Of a DNA stretch of 64,000 nucleotides, positions 35,039 to 45,879 are shown in pieces. The stretch's first letter is position 1. Each line of letters starts with the position of its first letter. A model generated the notes under the pieces. The model was not told where the DNA came from. It searched no databases and saw nothing but the letters and a program-made list of their open reading frames with translations. The position numbers and the translations under genes are program-made. Source of the DNA: Coprinopsis marcescibilis (Eukaryota > Basidiomycota > Agaricomycetes > Agaricales > Psathyrellaceae); the NCBI GenBank assembly GCA_004369085.1, contig ML210150.1, positions 186,001-250,000 of the forward strand. The letters are read 5' to 3'.

Positions 35039-36798
35039 ATGTCCAACGACTCTGAAGCAAATTTTGACATCGTGATCATTGGGACAGGACTCACAGAGTC
35101 AATAACTGCTGCGTAAGTTCTTAAAACTTAGCTCTTGTAATCCGTTTTTGACCTTCCTAGAGCTTTATCTAAAGCCAAGTACAAGGTTGCTCACATCGAT
35201 CCAAATGCTTATTACGGCGGGAATGAAGCGAGTCTGTCTCAAGACGAACTGATATCCTGGGGAGAGGCTGTCAATGAAGGCCGTCATTCCAAATTCAGCA
35301 GTTTCTCTACAAGCTCGACCACCCCTTTGCCTTTCTCTCGGCAGTACTCAATCTGCCTTCGACCATCGATCATCCCTGCACTTGGGCCTCTTATTTCCAG
35401 TCTCATTGCATCGGGGGTCTCAAAGTACAGCGGCTTCAAACTGCTTAGCTCGGTGAACATCTATTCCTCCAATGGCAAGATACAAAGCGTCCCCGGAAGC
35501 AAGGAGGATGTCTTTCACAACAAGGAGATATCCCTCATCGAGAAACGAAGGCTCATGCGATTCCTGACATTTGCTGCGGGTGATTTCGAAGAAAAGGTTG
35601 AACTGGAAGGGAAAAAAGAAAGGCCTTTCATTGAGCTCTTGACGTCCACCTTTTCGCTTTCGCAGGAGCTATCCACCGTGATCGCTTACTCGTTGGCCCA
35701 TTGCGTAGGGCCCTCAGGTATTCTTCATTCATTACCATATGCATATACGTTCAACTCACTAATTCTTACGCAGATCCTGCCCTGCCTTCGCTAGCTCGAC
35801 TGCGCAGCTATCTCAAATCTATTGGCCGATACGGGCCATCCCCCTTCCTCATTGGTCATTATGGAGGGATTGGAGACGTATCGCAGGGATTCTGTCGTGC
35901 TTCCGCAGTACACGGGGGAGTGTACATCCTCGGAAGAACAATCACTGAAGTCGAATATGCTCCTCCCGGGTCTGGTGAAACTTCTGGCTTCACCTTTATT
36001 CTGGACGACTTCCCTGAAGCTCTACATTCCCAACTCGTCATCTCGACTCACGGACTCAAACCCGGTCAGCTGGACGTGCCGTCCTCTAGCATTCCTGTTG
36101 AGGAAACCGGTCCTTACACTGTCGCCCGCGGTATAATTATTACCGACAGGGCACCAATCTACACCAACCCTCAGCAGACGTCGGCACCCGAAGGCGAAGA
36201 GGCTGGAGCCGCTTTAGCACCGGTCTCAGTCGATGCCTCGCTTCTGGTCTTCCCTCCGTCTTCTGTTGGAAAAGGCTCACAAACGCACTCAGCCACCGTT
36301 CATATTACTGGAGACACTAGCCTTTCAACTCCTAAGGGAAAGTGTACGCACGTTCACAATTCGCTCGCTGGCTTCGGCTAATGGTTACAATGTTCTTCAG
36401 GGATTCTGTACATCGTATTACCCATTACCGGCTCTCCACCTCAAGAGACCGCAGAGGAAGTCCTTCAACCCTATGTCGATGCTCTCCTTGCCTTGACCGA
36501 AGAGGGGCAAGAGCCAATATGTCCTCTGTCAGCTTCCTACTTCTTCGAACTTCCCGAAAGCGCCCCGCTGTTAGGCAACCAACTGTCGCCAAAGGAAGTT
36601 CGGCACATCACTGTGCCACCACTCAACTACTCTACTTTCCCTGAGCTACCCGATTCTGCCACTCGACACGCAGAGGCCGTCTTTACCTTTGCCGTTCAGG
36701 CCATACAATTTCTCAAAGGGGAAGACATAGATGAAACAGAAATCGAATTTTGGCCGCCAATCGAAGAGAACGATGGAGATGACGACTCGGACAGCTGA
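35039..36798 (+). CDS. MRS6: Rab escort protein (Rab geranylgeranyltransferase component A)
   Basis: Predicted 532 aa in four exons: 35039-35112, 35161-35717, 35774-36343, 36401-36798. It begins with the GDI-superfamily nucleotide-binding motif FDIVIIGTGLTESITAAAL, then VAHIDPNAYYGGNEASLS. The middle has FLIGHYGGIGDVSQGFCRASAVHGGVYILGR-type sequence, the FAD/Rab-platform region shared with GDI. The C-terminus is acidic (EENDGDDDSDS). Insertions relative to RabGDI place it with Mrs6/REP. The protein presents newly made Rab GTPases to the geranylgeranyltransferase, so it is needed for vesicle traffic. The last intron (36344-36400) restores KWILYIVLPITG. Confidence 0.93.
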
Positions 36799-38077
36799 AC
36801 AGAGAAACGTTACATGCCATTGGACATGCGCCGAAAGGTTAATAAGTATGTACACTATATTATGGATTTACTTATGATCGCTATGCTATGGTAGTATCCC
36901 AGACTGGTCGGCTTTCATTTTAAACGATAACCGTTCGCCGCTGCGTATGTCGTCGTCGAGAAGACGTTATACCCAAGGCCCGCTTGATCTTGGTGAGTAT
37001 TGGCACATGGGTCGCATTGCCTCTTCCCTGTTATAACGAAAGTCGTATGCGTCTCATGGCAGAACAAATTCAATGTATACTCACCATGCGTCTCAGCTCT
37101 TTCTTGGCGTGCTTTCTCCCTTGCCTAGTGGTGTGGGGGTTGGAAAGAGCAGCCTCTACGTGGATGTTCAGAATGGGTTCTCGGTGTCATTGGATCCAGG
37201 CGACCTACTGTGTCCTCCTGCAACCCTGTTTGGGTTCCTCCTCAGCTTGAACTGCCTAAAGATACCCAATCCCTTTGAAGGTAAAGATGCGGGCACATGG
37301 GTGGTCGTTGCACGAGATCTACGTGTCATGAACGGCATTTTAAAGTTGCTGATTGGTTATTCGGTCAAGTAGTTGGGTGGTTTGTGGAACTTGGAAATTG
37401 GAGAATTGATTGGTTATTTGATTCAAGTAGGAGCTGAGGAGTATATATATACTTTTCAACTGCATTACGACGAGAATGCAGGGAATCTCTTTCGCTCCTC
37501 ACCCCACGATTGACTCCAGGTCTCCACTGTTGGCGGCACTTGTGCATTGCATTGCACTTCAGTGACGTCACGCCTGACAGCGTCAACGCGTCGTATATTT
37601 CCGGTATCTTGAATTGGACTCTCTTACTCTCATCAAATACTTGCTGCACCAATAACTCACGCCTTCGCAAGTTTTCTCTCGTGTAATTACTGACCTGGCC
37701 TTTGTAAGTCTTTTGATTAGTATTGGTCAACCTTTCTGAATGCGTGTCTTGTTCTAACGTACAGATACGTACGAACAGATACCACCTGACGCACATTGGC
37801 ATGAGAGTCATGTTCCGACCCTTGATAGCATTATTCCACAACTGGATAGAACTCCCATGGATAAAGTAACCTCAAAAACGAGGCATACTGGCACGTGGAG
37901 CACGCTGCACTGCCGTCTTCAACTTCAGGCGTCGGGCAGTCCCAGGAGACAGACATCCACTCCCTTGCCTCGTTATCTCCAACTTGAACTAACTATCCTC
38001 GAGCAACTGTGGGGCCCACTCCAAAAACTGCATCGCCTCTAGCTTAAGTGAACGCCTCGAAACAGTTGCTTCAAGCC
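36799..38077. other. Intergenic region with a weak small-gene candidate
   Basis: 1.28 kb. An ATG-led stretch (36946-36991: MSSSRRRYTQGPLDL) ends at a good GTGAGT donor, and open frames run on to about 37372. No acceptor joins it convincingly to the better-looking frame (37073-37372). The minus-strand frame 37365-37841 looks like chance. TATA-like ATATATATA occurs at 37443-37452. I call no gene. Confidence 0.3.
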
Positions 38078-40440
38078 ATGTACCTGACTTACTGGGAGTA
38101 CCTTGGAGCATCTCTGCCGACGGAACCATTCACCTATGCCTTAGCTTTCGGGGCGTGTGTCGCTGCAGGTTTCCTGTACCTTCACTCGGACAGCAAACCA
38201 CCCCCTGACTTATACTCGATTCAGTCATCCGAGTTAGTCAATAAAGACAAATCTGGCTATAGCTTGGCACGACCTTTTGGTGGTAAGAACAAGACTCTTT
38301 GTGTACGAATTGTCCTGATCACAGTGGTCACAGAATGGAATCCCCAAAAGTTCTCCTATCCCAAGATAACACCTCAGTACACACCACTGTCCGAGGTCAA
38401 GCAAATTGCGTATCGGCCTTTCCGACCAGGACCACATCAGTATGTCACATTCAAAATTCACGTAAAACCCTTTGAAAACAAGATTTCCAATAGTGTGACC
38501 ATGGGTATTAGAAGTATGGATTGGGATAGCTGGGTCGAGGTTCGTTGTAGTCGTGTCTTCAGTCCTCTGCCGCTAACTTCGGGAATGGTTTCTGTCAGTT
38601 GGACAGAGAGTACGAAACATATCAACGCATCCGGAAGCACAGAATTCAGACGCGAGGGAAAAGGGTTCTTCGCGTGCTCAACGATAGTCATAATTCTCAT
38701 GTCAGAGGTGGGGAACTAGCAGGTCAGGCAAACAGCAGGATTGCAATGGAATTTGTCACTCATTTGCAAGAACAGCGATTGAGTTGGTTCATGAATTAGC
38801 TGCTTATCTGGCAGCAAGGTATCCAGAAATATTTAATCTGGAACGCCACAACTTTGAGGTCAAGTCATCTTCGAGCGACTCCCTTTACTGCGATTGGGGT
38901 TGGGGTGGGGCTTCCCCGATCAAGTCAATCAAGATTTTGCCTACGAACGATAGCTATGAGCTTCCTTTGCATGTCATGGACGGTGAAGGGGCGCCTGAGC
39001 GAGCACTTGAAATTGCTGCGATGCTGTTCGTGGTTTATATCTGTTTGACGAAAGAGTTGAATCACTTACGATAGTACTACAGAGTGCAAGACGATTTGGC
39101 AATCATGATGGAAGGTTCGTTTGGGTCATTTTCAATGATAACCTCTGGTCGTCCTATAGACTGTCTTGCAGGCGATGACGGCAAGTACTACTTCCAGGCT
39201 GGTGCTATTTGCGTTGCAGGTAAACATCTCCGTGTTCGAATTCTATTCTTCATTCCAATTGAGTTCGGAAACTCCTTTTTTAGGCTTCTGGCGAATCGAA
39301 GATAAGATTGGCATGCCTCTCGAAGATATACACATCTCTGGAGATGTCCCTCAATGTGAGTATGTTCAACTTTTCTCGGGCTATCCGAACCCTGTGGCGG
39401 CGGGAACAATCGGTTAAGCGCCGTCTTTCACCCATTCATTTTGCACGAGGCTTAGGGTGTTGCCGCCGTGCAATTACCGAATCGGCCATCTTTAATTGCG
39501 GAAGAGACTATGCAAGTACATGTTAGATTGCGGTAAAGACTTTACTTGCGGCAATTTGTGTCGAGAAGTGAGACCGGCGTACGATTGGGGGATGGACGAG
39601 TTGATGCTATGGCGTCATCGTATCATGTTCTGATTCTCTCTCCGTGTGATGAATTTTCAAATCCCATGCTCTGGGTTTGTTGATTATCAGAAAGGAAGAG
39701 AAAGAATCGACCTCGTGTTTGTTACATGCAATCAACCATCGCTATGACGCATGGTCCCCACATAACTCATCAGTTCTGACGGAAGCAATGATTCTACCAT
39801 GAACCCACGACTACAAGCTCGTATGCTCATGGACTGCAATGGGGGACCAGCTTAATTCTATAACCTTTTGCCTCATTCATTCTGTTATTTTTAGCCTCGC
39901 CGAAAGCTTATTTATGTTACGGAGAGCCAAGTACTAATTTATCCAACAGATCGGGAAAAGTTGCAAGCAAGTATGGAGCGATTTTTCAGGAGAATGGCAG
40001 TAGACAAGCCAGTTGTGCGCAACAACTATTTCATTCAAGTTAACCGATCGGATACGGCGGAGACTAGTAGTATTGATCCTGAAGAGCTAGCATGGTCAAG
40101 CGCTAACGGACCGGAAGTCGAATTCCAGCTGGCGCATGCGTTTGATAAGCCGCTGGAGAAACCAAAGATTGAAGAGCTTCGGCTCAGGACTGAACGACAA
40201 AGTTTGCGAAGACTGGGCAGAAGTGGAGCGATCATTTTCACGATCCGGACCTACCTAGTGCCCATTGCGCAACTTGCAGAAGAAAAAGGGATTGCTGGAC
40301 GAATGGCGGGAGCGATAAGAGAATGGCCAGAAGATGTAAAAGAATACAAAGGAGGGTACAGAGGGGGATGGTGGGACGTGCTTTTAGACTTTTTGGAGAT
40401 GAAGGAAGAGGAAGAAGGGGCTGGAGGTCACGCGGTATGA
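38078..40440 (+). CDS. DUF3445 protein, heme-dependent oxidative N-demethylase-like
   Basis: Predicted 457 aa, nine exons: 38078-38282, 38334-38439, 38494-38539, 38599-38722, 38776-39025, 39083-39114, 39172-39219, 39284-39355, 39950-40440. An N-terminal membrane anchor (FTYALAFGACVAAGFLYL) precedes the DUF3445 domain. Landmarks are PFRPGPHHVTMGIRSM, SIKILPTNDSYELPL, DDGKYYFQAGAICVAGFWRIEDKIG, IHISGDVPQY, MERFFRRM and RSGAIIFTIRTYL. Bacterial members carry heme and remove methyl groups from amines; a similar activity on a membrane is inferred only. The eighth intron, 39356-39949, is 594 nt, about ten times the local norm, but joins exactly in the conserved DVPQYREKLQ sequence. Confidence 0.88.
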
Positions 40441-40810
40441 TCGGCAGTTGCGGAATAGAATATGAGTGTTCGATCGTGTGAAAACATGAGGCAGAAATAG
40501 AGTGAAGATGCCGGGAAAGCCCCGAAAGAGGAGGGAAAGCGAGTAGCTGAGTGTGCGAGGGTACGAGGAGGAGAAGATGTGTATGACGCAAGTGTGACGA
40601 GGGGGAGGGCGGGGAGACGGCGACGGCGACGGGGCGAATACGGACAGCAGGCCGTGTATCCCCATGTGAGTCAGGGACAGCGATCAGGAAGCGGTTATCA
40701 AACAGAAACAAATAGCTGATGATGGAATATAACGAGCTACGTCAGCAGTCGTCATTTTGTTTCGGACCCCCCAGCGTCGTCACTCTGCGGTAAACTCTGT
40801 GTGCTGCGTC
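40441..40810. other. Promoter region of the Atf1-type gene
   Basis: 370 nt between the DUF3445 stop and the bZIP start. No exon is visible. It carries a dense set of TGACG/CGTCA words, listed separately. Confidence 0.5.
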
Positions 40811-40811
40811 A
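40584..40811. promoter_or_regulatory. Cluster of CRE half-sites upstream of the Atf1-type gene
   Basis: TGACG or its complement CGTCA occurs six times: at 40584, 40595, 40740, 40750, 40778 and 40807, the last overlapping the ATG. One copy extends to TACGTCA (40738-40744). ATF/CREB proteins recognise TGACGTCA and related half-sites, so self-regulation of the downstream bZIP gene is possible. Confidence 0.4.
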
Positions 40812-42288
40812 TGTCTCCAAAGTCCCAGTCCCAGTCCCGCTCCCCGCCGCCGCCGCCGCCCGAACACTCTCGCCAGCCCCGTCCGCCGACGCAGAAGCGG
40901 TCGGACTTTGACCTGGAGCCGAATCCGTTCGAGCAGTCCTTTTCGTCCAACGTCCGCAATGGCTCGCCCACCCACGACTCTGCCGGCCCGTCCTCCAACG
41001 ACTCGTCCAAGCCCGACGCCCCCAGCGACTCCCGCACATCCCGCCCCGCCTCTCGCGCCTCCAGACACAGGAGTTCGTCCCCCCGCCCTGTCCTCCCGCC
41101 CCTCGCCGCCATCGCCTCCCCTGCTGATCAGAATTCTTATCCCTGGGCATATCCAAATCCAGACATCAACTCGTTGCGCTCGGGCCCTCTCTCTCCCGCA
41201 ATGCTCGCTGGGCCCCAGTCACAGGCCAGCCAGCCACCCCATCTCGCCTTCGACCACACAAGCTTTAGGACCGGCCTCACCCCAAGGACAGGTCTCACTC
41301 CAAGGACAGGTCTCACTCCAGGCACTGGCCTCACACCTCTCGTCGGAGGCCCAGTCTCGTTTCCCCCAGCCTCTCCTGGCACTTCCGCTATCCTGGCTAT
41401 GATGCACGGTGGAAGCCAATCTGCATCCAATGTCAACGGCGCGATCACCCCCAATACCATCAACGCATTGTCAGGCGTCCTTAATAATGGCAGTTCCAAC
41501 TTTTCCTACCATCCGCAGCCCTCAGCGGCACACGAGTCCAGCTATCAGACAAATGGCCTGTTTCTACTCTCTCAGGCCCACCAGGAGTTGGAGAAGAGGG
41601 AGCTCTCCGCACAGCAGCAGGCCGATAATGCAAATGTAAGCATGGTGGCAAACGGTGTCCAGACCAACGGCAAACGTTCTTCAAAGCGCAAGTCTTACGA
41701 AGAGCAATCTCCTCCGGCTGCTGCCCCACAACCACCATCCAAATCGTCAAAACGGACGCGATCGACTACCGCTTCCGGTCGTCGAAAATCCAGCCCTCCA
41801 GACTTCGGCGACGATGACGACGAAGAAGTGGATGACGATGATCACGAACTTCAAGAAGACGCGGGTGTCAACGGTAAAAAGGGTTCCAAGAAACCAGAAA
41901 CGGAAGAAGAGAAGCGAAGAAACTTTTTGGAGAGGAACCGACAAGGTAATATCCCTCGATCGTTGGCGTATTTTGCGTGATATGCTCACACTTTTTCATA
42001 GCCGCTCTCAAGTGTCGACAACGTAAAAAGGCCTGGCTCCAATCCCTCCAAGCTAAAGTCGAGTTTCTGCAGACAGAGAACGAGCAACTGAAGACGGCCC
42101 TGGTGGCTTCGCGAGATGAAATCTCAAGGCTTTCTCAGTTGGTGGGGGGTGCCGGAGTCGTTGGTCCGGGTTCGATGGGAGTCGCTGGACCAGGCGTGCA
42201 ACCGATCAGCATGAATGTCAGTCTCTCGAGCAAGAGTGGGGCTTCAGCCGCTGGGGCTGCATCTAGAGCATCGGGCTACGGATATTAA
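40811..42288 (+). CDS. ATF/CREB-type bZIP stress transcription factor (Atf1-like)
   Basis: Predicted 473 aa from exons 40811-41945 and 42002-42288. The N-terminal region has DLEPNPFEQSFSS, resembling the osmotic-stress activation segment of Atf1, and a middle region of RTGLTP repeats. The bZIP is at the C-terminus: EEKRRNFLERNRQ, then AALKCRQRKKAWLQSLQAKV, with leucines continuing through LQTENEQLKTAL. The single intron falls inside the basic region (NRQ-AALKCRQ). Atf1/Sko1-type factors act below the Hog1/Sty1 MAP kinase in osmotic and oxidative stress. Acidic (DDDDEEVDDDD) and basic nuclear-signal-like stretches precede the bZIP. The start at 40811 is the first ATG in frame. Confidence 0.92.
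41267..41338 (+). repeat. Tandem RTGLTP repeat in the Atf1-type gene
   Basis: Four imperfect 21-nt units encoding (R/G)TGLTP(R/G) motifs. In Atf1-like proteins this Thr-Pro-rich region is a plausible MAP-kinase target (TP sites). It lies well before the bZIP. Confidence 0.85.
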
Positions 42289-44103
42289 CAGTGCCGACCA
42301 GTCGACCGTCTCTTTGCTTCTCCAACCTACTGCCCTTGTGCTCCGCAGGTTGTACGCACGGGGCCAGCATTAAAGCTGTCTACCCACTTATCTCTCACCG
42401 CACGACACCCACGATTTACGGACACTCTTGCTCTTAACCTCTCACTCTGCATATCTCTATCTGGTTTTACGCATCAGCCAAATCAACCTTGTACGATATT
42501 ACGCCCACCACCCTCCTGGACGACGCTTTAACATGCATCTTCCCCGTGTACGACAACCAATCCGACTCCCCTCAAAAGTAACTCTCACTCTGTTTGTTTA
42601 CGACTTACCATCTGTCTGTCCACCTTTTCTATCTTTATATCTCCTCGACCTTTGCAGGCAGAGAGGGTAATCGTTGCTTTCTTGCTTTCCATCTTATCGT
42701 CAGTGTGTTCTCATTGAGATATACATGAACTTCAATGAAGCGAATGCTTGACGTTATCGTTCAGGTCTTTGGTAGTCCTTCTTTCTTTTATTTCGAATTT
42801 CATTGGTTCATTCTATCATCTCACAATTCTAGACACGTTAAAAATTGTAATACCACTGTAACGCATTCGCAATCGATAAAGCAAAACACCATATTTCGCC
42901 GTCGAACAACTGCTCTGACCATGGCTTGTCCAGCGTCCGAAATTTGAGCCTAAAAGCTCCGCATACAGAGTTTGTAGTCCGTTCAAGCAGTTCGCAAGGC
43001 CTCTCTTTATCCCTTTGTTGGATTTCTCTCGTCCATTCTTGCTCTTCTTTCCACGCCACGGCCTCTCATACTTGCCATTTTCAGACAGAGTACCTGAACG
43101 TGATACACGTCAAAGGTGGAGTATCAAGTATATCACGATGGACAACTTTCGAGTTCTACCGAGGATGCATGTTTCAAGACTATTCTCCTATCTTTCGCGC
43201 GTAGTGTCTAGGCCCTTGGCAGTGGCTGATCGCCTTGCAGTCTTTTTTGCTTTGCGGCGAATTTTAACAGGCGCAAACGGGGAAACTGCGCATACGATTA
43301 GTTTATGGTCTAGCTAGTGGATACGACTTGGATACGACAGGGGTTTGATCGGTGGCACCATCCGAGGTCCATTCCAGGACACCAGTCTCCAGACCAATGT
43401 CTCTCAGAGGTCGCCAGTGGCCACTGCATCGTTTCTGGAAATATTCCGGATCTCATGAATCAACTTGGTGCGGTGCCCTGAGACCAGCAAGATTCAAGTT
43501 GGTGCTCAACATAAATAGCCACGGCTCTTTTCCCACTGGCTATCATTCACAGTGTCTGATATGGACTTGATTCGCTCCCGGGGTGGTCCTGCGGTGCCTT
43601 TCTTTGAACCATAATGTGTGTCCGAACAATATACATGTGCGCTGGTGGCTCGAATAATAATGAAAGGCTCTCCAATTTTAGGGGATTGTCTTATAGCGTA
43701 GCGAGTGCCAAATCCAGATACCAGCCTGAAAGTTGCCTCTCAACCCAAGTCGAACACTAGCCTTCTGTGGCAACTTTACACAACGCAAAGCGAAAGTAGA
43801 GGTCTTCAAGAAGAGAGGCCACTCAAGGGCATAATCCGACGGTTAGACACATTAATATGATAGATTAACGCCCATTTCTCGCGAAGCCGCTGGAGAAGCA
43901 CTGGCGGCTGTTGGCCTGGGCCAATAGGGGCTAAAGCTTCCTTATTTGGAGCTCGGCGCGTCCAGGAAGGAAAAAACGGGATTTGCCGGGTTACGCTTCA
44001 GTCCCCGTCCCACTCTAACGAACACCACTCCTCCCCTCCTCGACAGTCCGTCCACGCTCGTTTCCATACAATATTATTTCTAAATCAATTGCATTGACAG
44101 GAA
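42289..44103. other. Long intergenic region, 1.8 kb
   Basis: The longest stretch without a gene. The first 400 nt are C/T-rich, like a long 3' untranslated region of the Atf1-type transcript. The rest has only short open frames of poor composition on both strands. I could not find a tRNA, a snoRNA-like box pattern or an exon chain. The last 150 nt before 44104 probably hold the ATP7 promoter. Confidence 0.4.
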
Positions 44104-44920
44104 ATGGCTTCAAAAGCAGCAACAGCAGTGGCCGTCGTAAGTGTCAGCGAATCCTCGTGGGGATGACACGTCCTCAACCGTTCATTTTTACTTGCAGGAC
44201 TTTACCCGCATCTACAGCTCCCTTGGGCTCGGAAAAGGTTTGTAACTGGTACAAGATATGTCTGTAGGGGAAAGGTTGACCATTGAATTTAGAAACCATT
44301 GCCTCGTTGCAAGCCTTCCGAAAACGTCATGCTGACGCCCAACGGTTGTCCAACCACTACGCCAACCAGCCAACGACCGTCGACTTTGCTCACTACCGCT
44401 CAGTTTTGAAGAACAAGGCCATCGTTGACGAGTCAGAAAAGCTCCTCCAGTCGTTCAAGCCCGCGACGTACGATGTCACCTCCACCATTAAGGCCATCGA
44501 AACTTTTGAAGCCAAGGCTGTGAGGATTGGAATTTCTTGATTTGTGCTGCTGAGGATTCTGAACGAGGGACGTTTCTAGGTTGAGAAGGCAAAGGAGACC
44601 GAAGCCAAGCTCGATATTGAACTCAAAGAGCTCCAGGCGACCCTTGCCAACATCGAAGATGCCCGACCATTCGAGCAGTTGACGGTGCGTACTGAATGGT
44701 ACTCTTCCCCTGACCCATCAACCTGACGAGGCTCTCGTGTTATAGACCGAAGACATTGCCCAAGCCCACCCCCGTATCCTCGAGGCCGTCGAAACCATGG
44801 TCAAGAAGGGCAAATGGACAGTCCCAGGTCAGTGTCGCCCAGTCGCGCGACAGTACAACTCGCTCAATGCTTCCCCTCTTAGGCTACAAGGAGAAGTTCG
44901 GCGACCTCAACGTTATGTAA
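44104..44920 (+). CDS. ATP7: Mitochondrial ATP synthase subunit d
   Basis: Predicted 174 aa in six exons: 44104-44136, 44198-44237, 44293-44519, 44580-44684, 44746-44827, 44883-44920. The sequence is helical and charged, with [41 protein letters not shown] start, [35 protein letters not shown], and the typical short end [12 protein letters not shown]. Subunit d is part of the peripheral stalk of F1Fo ATP synthase on the matrix side and holds F1 still during catalysis. Length and end motif agree with fungal Atp7. The high intron number for so small a gene fits the window. Confidence 0.95.
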
Positions 44921-45879
44921 TGGACTGGTACCCTCTAGAGACGGTGGAATTCTATTCTTTGCATTTTAGAGCTTCATTCCTGCTGCCAAGATGTGGCCGA
45001 ACAAGCTGTCTCCCTGGCTTCGATCAACGCGCGTGTTCCTTTGAAGCACGGCGACCTCTAACTGTGTCGACATGCGTTGGGTTGCGAGTGCCTTGTTCTA
45101 AGCACTTATCTTGAACGAGAATACCGGAGCGTGTCTGAAGATCCTTTTGATGATGGATACGACGAAAACATTCTTATGGCGGTCACTTTCGGAAATGCGA
45201 TTGACGAACTGTTTGGCGGAAGCTGGTGAAGCAGGACACTGTGATAATTCAGATGTTATGCACTGCAATATCACCGAGGCGCCCGTATGCAAAGACGTCG
45301 GACTGCACAAACGGTCTGCTGCTTTAGGAAATCGCTAAGGATTAATGAACACCGAATTCCAAATGGATGCGCTGATAATCTGTGCCAAGGTCAAGGCTAG
45401 GGTGCTCTTTCCGGGGATTGCTGAGGAGGTGCACATGGCGCTTTATGGAGAGGTCTCGAACCCCGCACACTTGACGTTGTTGCGGGGAAAATGGAGTAGA
45501 GGGATATTATCTCTTAGCTGGACGAGGTGACCAGTTTTTGGGTTGGAAACAAGGGGATTGAATGCAACGAACTATCGTGGTTGCAGAGGGGAACGCGGGT
45601 CACTCGGCGGAAACTTGGCTCGACGTCATATTTCCCCGCGTTCCGCCTAGGTCCGTTACATGTATATACAGTCTTTCGCGCAAGTGTTCTATGCGACTCG
45701 TATCTGCGTGGGACTTGCGATTGAATGAGATAGCCTCGGAACGGTTTGGGTTACTTAAGACACGCCAAGTGCGGCCAAAAACAGGAGTTTCCAGGGGACT
45801 TTACGGGTCACCCAATCCCCAACCGCCGCCACCGTCACTCACTATCTTTCTACCTCCCATCCATATCATCTCCACGAAC
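44921..45879. other. Intergenic region, about 1 kb
   Basis: Lies between ATP7 and hexokinase, both plus strand. Open frames such as 45527-45724 lack good composition. A TATATA word at about 45660 and C/T-rich sequence just before the hexokinase ATG suggest promoter and leader. I see no gene. Confidence 0.45.

Noticed and set aside
37133..37160. GVGVGKSS, similar to a nucleotide-binding P-loop
   Set aside because: It lies in an isolated short frame with no other GTPase or ATPase motifs and no supported start, so it is probably coincidence.
37365..37841. 158-codon minus-strand open frame
   Set aside because: Amino-acid composition is unnatural, with no domain and no splice-linked exons; likely chance.
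41267..41338. Regular repeats that could suggest a CRISPR-like array or satellite
   Set aside because: They are in-frame codon repeats of an Atf1-type protein, without spacers.
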